From an uncultured Rhizobiaceae group bacterium (GTDB lineage: Bacteria > Pseudomonadota > Alphaproteobacteria > Rhizobiales > Rhizobiaceae), in contig CALAIO010000120.1 of assembly GCA_937923355.1 (NCBI GenBank), forward strand, positions 1-7,980: a stretch of 7,980 nucleotides of DNA. The letters run 5' to 3'. Both the position numbers and the translations under genes were made by a program. Below the pieces are notes generated by a model. That model saw only the letters and a program-made list of their open reading frames with translations, did no database searches and had not been told where the DNA came from. Position 1 is the stretch's first letter, and every line of letters starts with the position of its first letter. This document shows, piece by piece, positions 1-6,654 of the stretch.

Positions 1-102
1 AGCCTCTTTAACCTCGATTAAAGACATGCCTATCCACTTGGACGCTTCATCACCTTGCCACATGGCTTGGGATGCTTTTTTTGCACGTTCATCTGGTGTC
101 AT
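1..102 (-). CDS. paaI: PaaI, hydroxyphenylacetyl-CoA thioesterase, N-terminal fragment (cut by left edge)
   Basis: Only the first 34 codons are visible, from an ATG at 102-100; the gene continues past the left edge. The fragment begins MTPDERAKKASQAMWQGDEA and goes on through a KWIGMSL segment. This resembles the N-terminal helix and first strand of PaaI hotdog-fold thioesterases (compare AMYENDACAKALGI in E. coli PaaI, from memory). PaaI hydrolyses ring-hydroxylated phenylacetyl-CoA and related dead-end thioesters in the cytoplasm, releasing trapped CoA. The start codon overlaps the paaG stop in an ATGA arrangement (102-99), so the two are probably cotranscribed and translationally coupled; an AGG about 9 bases upstream inside paaG can serve as a weak ribosome site. 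The catalytic region is outside the window, so the call rests on the N-terminus and on the paaG neighbour. Confidence 0.8.
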   Translation of the reverse strand, partial: MTPDERAKKASQAMWQGDEASKWIGMSLIEVKEA

Positions 103-890
103 GAATTATGGCCTGAAAAATTGGGCGCGCGTTTTTGCAAGAATGCTGATACACCTTCTGCATAGTCGGGACTTTCACCACATATTTTTTGTGTCGCTGC
201 TTCCAGTTCGAGTTGTTCATCCAATGTATTGGAAGATGCCACCTGAATAAGTTCTTTTGTTTTTCCCAGTCCAAGCGTAGGGCCTTTGGCTAAATCAGAC
301 ACAAGCTTTCGCACTTCGTCCATGAAGGTTTCATCTTCGTAACTTTTGAAAATAAGTCCCCAATCTTCAGCCTTTTCTGCGCTGATGGGCTCAGCTGTTA
401 AAGCAAGTGCTTTTGCTCTTGCTTCGCCAAGTAGGCGGGTAAGGTGCCAGGTGCCGCCAGCGTCAGGTACAAGTCCGACTTTGGCAAAGGACTGAATGAA
501 TTTGGCACTTTTGGCTGCTACAACGATATCGCAGCAAAGCGCTACATTCGCACCTGCGCCTGCCGCAACGCCATTAACGGCGCAAACAACTGGAATATTC
601 ATATTCCGAATTTGGCGAATAAGCGGATTATAAAAGTCTTGTAGTGTTTTGCTTAAATCAGGTGCGCTACCTATTTTGGCTGGGTCGCGATCGCCAAGGT
701 CTTGCCCTGCACAAAATCCGCGTCCTGCACCGGTGAGCAAAATCGCTCTCGCTCCTTTTTTAACAACTTCATCAAGAGCTGATTTTAATTTCAAATGCAT
801 TTCATCATTGAAACTGTTCAATCGATCAGGGCGGTTCAATGTTATTTCAAACCAGCCGTCGTGATCGTCTACCAGAATAGTTTCAGCCAT
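99..890 (-). CDS. paaG: PaaG, ring-1,2-epoxyphenylacetyl-CoA isomerase
   Basis: This is a 263-residue crotonase-superfamily protein of normal length for PaaG. In the pathway it converts 2-(1,2-epoxy-1,2-dihydrophenyl)acetyl-CoA to oxepin-CoA, and PaaG is also known to shift double bonds in later dehydro-acyl-CoA intermediates. Visible features are the CoA/oxyanion-hole motif GFCAGQDL at residues 58-65, the second oxyanion segment NGVAAGAGAN at 106-115, and VPDAGGTW at 141-148. D143 in that last motif matches the catalytic Asp of E. coli PaaG. The position that holds Glu in true hydratases is N115, which favours isomerase over hydratase. The C-terminal YAEGVSAFLQKRAP (243-256) is also PaaG-like. 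The ATG at 890 is the only reasonable start, because an in-frame stop lies two codons upstream; GGAG at 902-899 gives a good ribosome site 8 bases away. It overlaps paaI by 4 bases and is divergent from the fused hydratase-dehydrogenase gene. Confidence 0.93.
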   Translation of the reverse strand: MAETILVDDHDGWFEITLNRPDRLNSFNDEMHLKLKSALDEVVKKGARAILLTGAGRGFCAGQDLGDRDPAKIGSAPDLSKTLQDFYNPLIRQIRNMNIPVVCAVNGVAAGAGANVALCCDIVVAAKSAKFIQSFAKVGLVPDAGGTWHLTRLLGEARAKALALTAEPISAEKAEDWGLIFKSYEDETFMDEVRKLVSDLAKGPTLGLGKTKELIQVASSNTLDEQLELEAATQKICGESPDYAEGVSAFLQKRAPNFSGHNS

Positions 891-985
891 TGATTATGCT
901 CCAGATTTCTTAAATCAAAAATTTACATACGGGTGACAATCGGTCAATATCAATATGAGTTTTGTTTGAAAAACAGGAATATTAA
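891..985. promoter_or_regulatory. Divergent intergenic region between paaG and the fused hydratase-dehydrogenase
   Basis: This 95-base AT-rich gap must hold the start signals for both transcription directions. For paaG, a minus-strand candidate is TTGACC (947-942), a 16-base spacer, then TAAATT (925-920), matching the sigma-70 boxes at 5 and 4 of 6 positions; it would start transcription near 913 and leave a leader of about 23 bases containing GGAG. For the plus strand no convincing promoter pair is seen: TTTACA at 922-927 has only CAATAT (945-950) at the right spacing. A strong ribosome site, CAGGAA (974-979), lies 6 bases before the plus-strand ATG. CAATAT is directly repeated at 945-956. 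I see no copy of the E. coli-type PaaX operator. The promoter assignment is inference from consensus matching. Confidence 0.5.
934..946. promoter_or_regulatory. Candidate operator: inverted repeat TGAC-N5-GTCA
   Basis: The sequence TGACAATCGGTCA has 4-base perfect arms around a 5-base centre. It lies mid-way in the divergent gap and overlaps the -35 box of the candidate paaG promoter, where a bound repressor could block transcription. A PaaX-like or TetR-type PaaR regulator would be a plausible ligand, but I cannot match it to a specific published motif with certainty. Such a short repeat can occur by chance, and I did not see a clear second copy in the other gaps of the window. Confidence 0.3.
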
Positions 986-2995
986 ATGCCCGCTGTTAGC
1001 GTTGAAATTATAGAAGATATTGCCTGGGTCACCATTAACAATCCGCCCGTCAACGCGACTTCGCTTAATGTAAGGAAAGGCCTGTTGCACGCTGTTGAAA
1101 AAGTGCAAGGCTGCAAACTGGCGGTACTAAAATGCGATGGGCGAACCTTTATCGCAGGCGGTGATATGACCGAGTTTGATAAGCCACCTGAAGAGCCGCA
1201 CCTGCCTGATGTCTTGGACGCAATCGAGAATAGTGAGGCGCCATTTTTGGCTTTCATGCACGGTACGGTTTTGGGCGGTGGGTTTGAAACCGCCATGGCT
1301 TGTGCTTACCGATATGCAATACCGGGTACGCGATTTGGATTGCCTGAGGTGAATGTTGGACTGATACCAGGTGCAGGCGGCACACAACGTGCGCCACGCT
1401 TGCTGGGGTGGGATGCAGCTATTAAAATGGCCTGCCTTGGACAAATAATGAGCGCTGAGAATTTGCTAGAAATCGGTGGCATTGATGCAATAACGGACGA
1501 GATAGATCAGTCTATCAAGGCACTAACTGAAGGCCGACCAAGGGTGGTGTCACAGCGTTCAATAGAAAATTTACCAGAAGAAAAATGGCAGGACTATCAT
1601 GCGCTAATCAAAAAACGGGCTCGAGGCCAAAACGCACCGGCCCATAATCTTGAAGCGCTTAAATGGGCTGTAGAACCCTATAGTGAAGGTCAATCAAAGG
1701 AACGCGCTCTTCATCTGGAATTGAGACAGTCTGAACAAAGCAAGGCATTGCGCCACATTTTCTTTGCTGAAAGATCTGCGTCTTCGCCACAAAAATTAAA
1801 AGGTGTTAATCCCAAGCCAATCGAGAGGGGTGTCATTGTGGGTGGTGGCTTGATGGGAAGCGGCATTGCAGCTGCTTGTCTTAATGCTGGGTTTCAAGTT
1901 GCCATCATTGAGCAAAGCAAGGATGCCGCACAATCGGCTCAAAACAATGTTGAAAGGATTCTTCAAGGTGGATTCGAGCGAGGTAAAATTTCTGCTGAGG
2001 AACTTGCTCAACGAAAAGAAGCTTTTTCTGCGCATGATAATTATGAAATTGCAAAAGACGCTGATCTGGCGATTGAAGCAGTGTTTGAAGATTTGAATGC
2101 AAAGCGTGTAGTCTTCGAAAAACTCCAAGGCGTCATGCGACAGGATGCAATCTTGGCAACCAATACCTCATATCTGGATCCTGAAAACATTTTTGAAGCA
2201 ATTGAAAATAAGGATAGATGCGTCGGGTTACATTTCTTCAGTCCTGCGCATATCATGAAATTGCTTGAGGTTGTGGAACTTCCTGTAACCTCAAAAGAGA
2301 CCTTAGCAACAGCATTTCAGCTTGCTAAAAAACTCAAGAAAATGCCTGTCATTTCCGGAATTTGTGACGGTTTTATTGGCAACAGAATGCTTGCTGCGTA
2401 TCGCCGTGCCGCAGAATATTTGCTTGCTGATGGTGCATATCCTCACGAGGTGGACGCCTCCATGCGCGATTTCGGAATGGCAATGGGGCCTTTTGAAACA
2501 CAAGATCTTAGCGGCTTGCAAATAGGTTATGCAAACAGACGAAGACAGGATGCAACCCGAAACAAGAGCGAACGATACATTACCATTGCAGATCAATTGT
2601 TCGAACAGGAACGCCTTGGCCGTAAATCAGCCAAAGGTTGGTATGCTTATGATGAAACTTCCAAAGGCCCGATTATTGATGAAGCGGTGACCAAACTTAT
2701 CGACGACTATAGAAAGCACAACGCTCTTAAGCCCATAAGCTTTTCAAAGGAAGACATACAAAATCTTCTGATGGCTGCTATGGTGAATGAAGGCGCGCGT
2801 ATCGTTGAAGAAGGGGTAGCTGAAAATTCGACCTCTGTTGATGTGGTTAAAGTACATGGCTATGGGTTTCCGCGATATCGCGGAGGGCCAATGCAATGGG
2901 CTCAGAGCGTCGGAGATGACGCGATAAAAAACGCACTTATAAAACTGGAACAAGCCAGTCCAAATTCCTGGGTGAGAGCAAAAAGGTTTCGTTGA
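986..2995 (+). CDS. Fused enoyl-CoA hydratase / 3-hydroxyacyl-CoA dehydrogenase (FadB/FadJ-like; probable PaaF+PaaH role)
   Basis: This 669-residue bifunctional cytoplasmic enzyme has an N-terminal crotonase domain (about 1-180), a helical linker, an NAD-binding 3-hydroxyacyl-CoA dehydrogenase domain (about 280-455) and a C-terminal dehydrogenase domain pair (about 460-660). In the crotonase part, FIAGGD (55-60) and GTVLGGGFE (93-101) form the oxyanion hole. Both hydratase glutamates are present, E101 in GGGFE and E121 in GLPEVNVG. The Rossmann motif is GGGLMG (286-291). The dehydrogenase dyad is H416 in LHFFSP and E428 in KLLE, with the family's 12-residue spacing. It is shorter than FadB/FadJ (about 715-730). 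Set between paaG and paaZ, it most likely hydrates 2,3-dehydroadipyl-CoA and oxidises 3-hydroxyadipyl-CoA, the jobs of separate PaaF and PaaH elsewhere; a general beta-oxidation role cannot be excluded. An in-frame TAA ends at 985, so the ATG at 986 is the first possible start. The 38-base gap to paaZ suggests cotranscription. Confidence 0.9.
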   Translation: MPAVSVEIIEDIAWVTINNPPVNATSLNVRKGLLHAVEKVQGCKLAVLKCDGRTFIAGGDMTEFDKPPEEPHLPDVLDAIENSEAPFLAFMHGTVLGGGFETAMACAYRYAIPGTRFGLPEVNVGLIPGAGGTQRAPRLLGWDAAIKMACLGQIMSAENLLEIGGIDAITDEIDQSIKALTEGRPRVVSQRSIENLPEEKWQDYHALIKKRARGQNAPAHNLEALKWAVEPYSEGQSKERALHLELRQSEQSKALRHIFFAERSASSPQKLKGVNPKPIERGVIVGGGLMGSGIAAACLNAGFQVAIIEQSKDAAQSAQNNVERILQGGFERGKISAEELAQRKEAFSAHDNYEIAKDADLAIEAVFEDLNAKRVVFEKLQGVMRQDAILATNTSYLDPENIFEAIENKDRCVGLHFFSPAHIMKLLEVVELPVTSKETLATAFQLAKKLKKMPVISGICDGFIGNRMLAAYRRAAEYLLADGAYPHEVDASMRDFGMAMGPFETQDLSGLQIGYANRRRQDATRNKSERYITIADQLFEQERLGRKSAKGWYAYDETSKGPIIDEAVTKLIDDYRKHNALKPISFSKEDIQNLLMAAMVNEGARIVEEGVAENSTSVDVVKVHGYGFPRYRGGPMQWAQSVGDDAIKNALIKLEQASPNSWVRAKRFR

Positions 2996-3033
2996 TGAGA
3001 AATCTCAATGATTGAAATGAGTGAGATACAGAT

Positions 3034-5067
3034 ATGACAGTCCAAGAAGTACCTAGCTTTGCATCAGGTGAATGGATTAAGCCCGATGAAAGTGCGCGAA
3101 TGATTGCTTCAGCCATTACCGGAGAGGAAATTGCACGCGCTGGTAATAGCAAATTGGATGTGAAATCCATGCTTGCCTATGCACGAGAATTTGGCGGTAA
3201 AAATCTGCGCGCTATGACCTTTCATGACCGAGCGCGCATGTTAAGGGCACTGGCTCTTTATCTTGGTGAACACAAGCAGGCTTTGTATGACATATCGTTT
3301 GCAACAGGTGCGACGCAAAAAGATCATCTGATTGATATCGATGGCGGTATCGGCACGCTATTGGTGTTTGCGTCTAAAGGCCGTCGCGAAATGCCTGATA
3401 GCAAAATCTATCTTGATGGTGAGCTTGAGCAGCTTTCGCGCAATGGTACATTCATGGGGCAGCATATCTGTACTTCAAAGCGCGGTGTTGGGCTGCACAT
3501 CAATGCGTTTAACTTTCCTGTTTGGGGAATGCTGGAAAAGCTTGCACCTACATTGTTGGCGGGTGTCCCGGTGATTGTTAAACCTGCAACCGCTACCTGC
3601 TATGTGACAGAACTCTGCGTGCGTTTGATGCTGCAAAGTGACATCCTTCCAAAGGGCGCATTGCAACTGGTATCCGGTGGATTGGGGGACATGCTGGAGC
3701 ATCTGAATTTTCAGGATGTTGTCAGTTTTACCGGTTCTGCGGAGACGGCACTTAAACTGCGTTCCAATCCGCATCTTCTCAAAAATTCAATTCCATTTAT
3801 AGCAGAGCAAGATAGCCTCAACGCATCGATACTGGCGCCAGATGCAAAGCATGGAACACCAGAGTTTGATCTCTTTACCAAGGAGGTCATCACAGAAATG
3901 ACGACGAAAGCAGGTCAAAAATGTACAGCTACACGGCGCTTAATCGTGCCCAATTCTCAACTTGAGATCGTTATTGATGCGCTAAAGAATAAGCTCTCTG
4001 AAACCATTATTGGTGACCCGCGTATCCAAGAAACCCAAATGGGGGCGCTGGTTTCATCTGCACAAAAACAAGATGTCTTGGCAAAGGCAAGCCTAATAGA
4101 AAAAGAATGCGACAAAGTTTATGATGGTTCACAGAATGTGAATTTTGATAATTCTGAACTTGAAAAGGGTGCGTTTATGTCACCCATGCTTTTTCATTGT
4201 CTTGACCCACATGATGCTCAAAATGTGCATTCGATTGAGGTGTTCGGGCCAGTCTCTACAATCATGGGGTACGACGAGATTGACGATGCCATTGAACTTG
4301 CCAACAAGGGTGAGGGGAGTCTGGTAACTTCAATCATCACGCATGACGGTGATATTGCCGAGGAATTTGTTTTTGGAACTGCTGCCTATAATGGCCGTCT
4401 TTATTTCAACAATGCTGATAGCATTAAGGAGAGCACAGGGCATGGGTCGCCACTGCCGCATATGGTTCATGGTGGGCCAGGGCGCGCAGGTGGAGGCGAG
4501 GAATTGGGCGGTATTCGTGGCGTCACGCACTACATGCAACGAACAGCAGTTCAGGGAAGCCCGAATATCCTGTCTGCAATTACGAAGAAATGGGTGCCTG
4601 GTTCTCAGCAAATCAAGCAGGAAGATCATCCCTTTACCAGAAATTTTCATGCTCTGGAAATTGGCGAAACCTTGCAGACGCAAAGCCGTGAAGTAACATT
4701 GGCAGGTATCGAAAAATTTGCGCATTTCACAGGTGATACATTTTATGCGCATATGGATGAGGAAGCGGCAAAACGAAATCCGTTTTTTCCAGGCCGTGTT
4801 GCCCATGGCTACTTGCTTTTAAGTTTCGCAGCGGGGCTTTTTGTTCAACCAGATGAAGGCCCCGTTTTGGCAAACACCGGTTTGGATAATTTGCGTTTCA
4901 TGAAGCCCGTTGAACCAGGCGATAGCATTACGGTGCGGTTGACCGTGAAACAAAAAACACCGCGCAATCAAGATTATGGTGAGGTTCGATGGCATGTAAG
5001 TCTAAGCAATCAAAATGACGAACTGGTTGCTGAATATGAATTATTGACCATGAACGCTTATGGCTAA
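3034..5067 (+). CDS. paaZ: PaaZ, bifunctional oxepin-CoA hydrolase / 3-oxo-5,6-dehydrosuberyl-CoA semialdehyde dehydrogenase
   Basis: At 677 residues it is close to the length of E. coli PaaZ (681). The C-terminal MaoC-like hydratase domain (about 530-677) hydrolytically opens oxepin-CoA. The N-terminal aldehyde dehydrogenase domain (about 1-515) then oxidises the semialdehyde to 3-oxo-5,6-dehydrosuberyl-CoA using NADP+. Visible catalytic residues are E258 in IAEQDSLN and C297 in GQKCTAT for the dehydrogenase, and D568 and H573 in FTGDTFYAH for the hydrolase, the same Asp-x4-His spacing as in E. coli PaaZ. Other motifs are FNFPVWG (159-165), FTGSAE (232-237) and GRVAHGY (587-593). Both active sites look intact, so both steps should run. 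The ATG at 3034 is the first in-frame start after a stop at 3022-3024; its ribosome site (GTGAG, 3021-3025) is weak. The gap upstream contains a small palindrome, TGAGA-AA-TCTCA (2996-3007). It lies between the fused enzyme and the regulator, all on the same strand. Confidence 0.96.
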   Translation: MTVQEVPSFASGEWIKPDESARMIASAITGEEIARAGNSKLDVKSMLAYAREFGGKNLRAMTFHDRARMLRALALYLGEHKQALYDISFATGATQKDHLIDIDGGIGTLLVFASKGRREMPDSKIYLDGELEQLSRNGTFMGQHICTSKRGVGLHINAFNFPVWGMLEKLAPTLLAGVPVIVKPATATCYVTELCVRLMLQSDILPKGALQLVSGGLGDMLEHLNFQDVVSFTGSAETALKLRSNPHLLKNSIPFIAEQDSLNASILAPDAKHGTPEFDLFTKEVITEMTTKAGQKCTATRRLIVPNSQLEIVIDALKNKLSETIIGDPRIQETQMGALVSSAQKQDVLAKASLIEKECDKVYDGSQNVNFDNSELEKGAFMSPMLFHCLDPHDAQNVHSIEVFGPVSTIMGYDEIDDAIELANKGEGSLVTSIITHDGDIAEEFVFGTAAYNGRLYFNNADSIKESTGHGSPLPHMVHGGPGRAGGGEELGGIRGVTHYMQRTAVQGSPNILSAITKKWVPGSQQIKQEDHPFTRNFHALEIGETLQTQSREVTLAGIEKFAHFTGDTFYAHMDEEAAKRNPFFPGRVAHGYLLLSFAAGLFVQPDEGPVLANTGLDNLRFMKPVEPGDSITVRLTVKQKTPRNQDYGEVRWHVSLSNQNDELVAEYELLTMNAYG

Positions 5068-5093
5068 CTGGTATCTGGTTTGGTGGCGTGTTA

Positions 5094-5122
5094 TTTACAG
5101 TTTTAATTGGTAACGGTATAAA
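5094..5122 (+). promoter_or_regulatory. Sigma-70-type promoter for the PaaX-like regulator
   Basis: TTTACA (5094-5099), a 17-base spacer and TATAAA (5117-5122) match the sigma-70 consensus boxes at 5 of 6 positions each, with ideal spacing. They lie in the 63-base gap after paaZ. Transcription would begin near 5128-5131, almost on the TTG start codon of the regulator. The match implies that paaX and the downstream dehydrogenase can be transcribed independently of paaZ. A direct repeat GGTA-AC-GGTA (5110-5119) runs into the -10 box and could be a binding site, but that is speculative. Confidence 0.55.
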
Positions 5123-5130
5123 TTTTAAAT

Positions 5131-5880
5131 TTGACAGATATTCAAAAATCACTTGAGACATTAATCGGACTGGAAAAAATCAAGGTCTGGTCTTTAATTG
5201 TTACCTTGTTTGGTGATCTTGATGATGCAAGTTCGCAGTCTCTCTCAGGCAAGCAAATCAATACACTCCTTGGTCATATAGGTATCAAACCAGAAGCGAC
5301 CAGAGTGGCGCTGCATAGACTTAAAAACGAAAACTGGATTGAAACTTCTAGATCGGGGCGTGAGACAATTTATCGAATGTCCGAGAAGGCAAGACGCGAA
5401 ACAAAAAACGTATATTCAGATGTTTATGGTACTTCAATTAAATACCCGGAAGGCTGGCAATTGCTAGTAACACCCGACCATCATGATCTGGAGCAGACTG
5501 CTGCAATTATTCCTGTTTTAAAGAATGTGGCTCTTGTGCCTACAGCTTCAATAATCAACAATGCCGCGACATTCAGGGCGGAGCTGAAAAACCAAAATAC
5601 TCCGGATTGGTTTGCAGAAAAAATTGTTTCGTCAGCGATATTGGAAATTTCTCAGGCGTTGAAAAAAGCAGCTGATTCAACATTTCCTAAATCAACCAAA
5701 CTGGACCGACTGGCCAGGCGATTGTTGATATTACACCATTGGCGAAAGCTGGCCTTACGCGATAGTGTTTGGTGCTATATTTCACTGATGGAGAAAAGTG
5801 CTTTGGCTCAATGCCACAAAAGCGTATCAAATTTTTTGCAGGCGACACCAAAGATTGATCCGTCCAACCTGACAGAATAA
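5131..5880 (+). CDS. paaX: PaaX-family transcriptional regulator, TTG start
   Basis: This is a 249-residue DNA-binding protein. The N-terminal part (about 18-100) fits the PaaX winged helix: SLIVTLFGD (21-29), a recognition-helix region VALHRLKNENWIETSRSGRETIYRMSEKA (59-87), then the KYPEGWQLLV segment (104-113) that opens the middle domain. The C-terminal region has the family signature RLLILHHWRKLALRD (197-211), but the usual Pro-rich continuation after RD is replaced by SVWCYISLM. PaaX proteins repress paa promoters and are released by phenylacetyl-CoA. E. coli PaaX is longer (316), so this is a short, divergent member and the ligand is inferred from context. No ATG or GTG precedes the conserved helix; an in-frame stop at 5119-5121 leaves TTG at 5131 as the best start. 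There is no clear ribosome site. The downstream dehydrogenase follows after 18 bases, suggesting one transcript. Confidence 0.82.
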   Translation: MTDIQKSLETLIGLEKIKVWSLIVTLFGDLDDASSQSLSGKQINTLLGHIGIKPEATRVALHRLKNENWIETSRSGRETIYRMSEKARRETKNVYSDVYGTSIKYPEGWQLLVTPDHHDLEQTAAIIPVLKNVALVPTASIINNAATFRAELKNQNTPDWFAEKIVSSAILEISQALKKAADSTFPKSTKLDRLARRLLILHHWRKLALRDSVWCYISLMEKSALAQCHKSVSNFLQATPKIDPSNLTE

Positions 5881-5898
5881 AACATAGGGAATTTACAT

Positions 5899-6642
5899 AT
5901 GACGCAAAAAATAGCTCTCGTGACAGGCGCAAGTTCAGGCATTGGTCGGAATGCGGCAATTTCATTGTCAGCAGCTGGCTTTCATGTTGTCACCACTGCA
6001 CGAAATCTGGATGGCTTGAAAGAGACAGCAAAGTTAAGCTCTGGCGCTGTTGAATGTATTCCTGCTGATGTCACAGATGTATCTTCCGTTGATGCACTTT
6101 ATGAAGAAATCAAAAATAGCTATGGTCGGCTGGATGTTCTGTTTAATAATGCGGGCAATATGTTACCAAGCATCAATTTTGGGGATATGGAATTTGAGCA
6201 ATTCCAAAGCGTCATTGATGTTAATTTATCAGGCGCGTTTTTAATGGCAAATCGTGCTTATCGCATGATGCGAGATCAAAAACCGCAGGGCGGTCGTATT
6301 ATCAATAATGGTTCTATTTCGGCTTATGTGCCGCGCCCTGGGTCTGTAGCCTACACAGCTTCAAAACATGCAATTAGCGGTATGACACGTAGCATCGCGC
6401 TGGATGGCCGTGTGCATAATATTGCGTGCGGTCAAATTGATATTGGCAATGCAGCCTCTGACATGACGACACAAATCAGCCAAGGTGTGCCACAAGCCGA
6501 CGGCTCAATAAAAGGCGAGCCAACCATTAACGTTCAGCACATAGGTGACGCAGTCGTGCACATGGCTAACCTACCGCTAGATGCAAATGTTCTCTTCATG
6601 AACATCATGGCAACAACAATGCCGTTCGTCGGGCGGGGTTAA
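5899..6642 (+). CDS. Classical short-chain dehydrogenase/reductase, substrate unknown
   Basis: This 247-residue protein is a Rossmann-fold NAD(P)-dependent oxidoreductase of the classical SDR family and of usual length. Visible motifs in order are the cofactor loop TGASSGIG (9-16), an acidic D57 before VTD, NNAG (83-86), the catalytic Asn N109 in DVNLSG, and the catalytic triad S139, Y152 and K156 (YTASK at 152-156). R35 in TTARNL, with no Asp at the end of strand two, hints at NADP(H) preference, but weakly. AGGGA (5886-5890) is a strong ribosome site 8 bases before the ATG. Only 18 bases separate it from the PaaX-like gene, in the same frame after its TAA, so the two are probably cotranscribed. 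That context suggests a substrate linked to phenylacetate supply or to a pathway intermediate, such as an aromatic alcohol or a hydroxyacyl compound. No motif decides this, and the substrate cannot be read from the sequence. Confidence 0.9.
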   Translation: MTQKIALVTGASSGIGRNAAISLSAAGFHVVTTARNLDGLKETAKLSSGAVECIPADVTDVSSVDALYEEIKNSYGRLDVLFNNAGNMLPSINFGDMEFEQFQSVIDVNLSGAFLMANRAYRMMRDQKPQGGRIINNGSISAYVPRPGSVAYTASKHAISGMTRSIALDGRVHNIACGQIDIGNAASDMTTQISQGVPQADGSIKGEPTINVQHIGDAVVHMANLPLDANVLFMNIMATTMPFVGRG

Positions 6643-6654
6643 TGTAAGTATGGT

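Noticed and set aside
920..929. AATTTACATA shared with 5890-5899 before the short-chain dehydrogenase
   Set aside because: A 10-base AT-rich match in two gaps is easily due to chance; the second copy overlaps the start codon and no symmetry or further extension is seen.
4330..4806. Long antisense open frame (158 codons) within paaZ
   Set aside because: It lies wholly opposite a well-conserved gene; its translation is rich in Cys, Arg and His with no recognisable domain, as expected for a shadow frame.
3034..5067. Possible shunt of the ring-opened intermediate to tropone or tropodithietic acid, as in some marine alphaproteobacteria
   Set aside because: That shunt is favoured when the PaaZ aldehyde dehydrogenase step is missing or bypassed; here E258 and C297 are intact and no antibiotic biosynthesis genes are visible.
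5131..5136. TTGACA at the start of the PaaX-like gene, a perfect -35 hexamer
   Set aside because: No -10-like box occurs 16-18 bases downstream, and the hexamer coincides with the first two codons of the gene; the upstream TTTACA/TATAAA pair is a better promoter.
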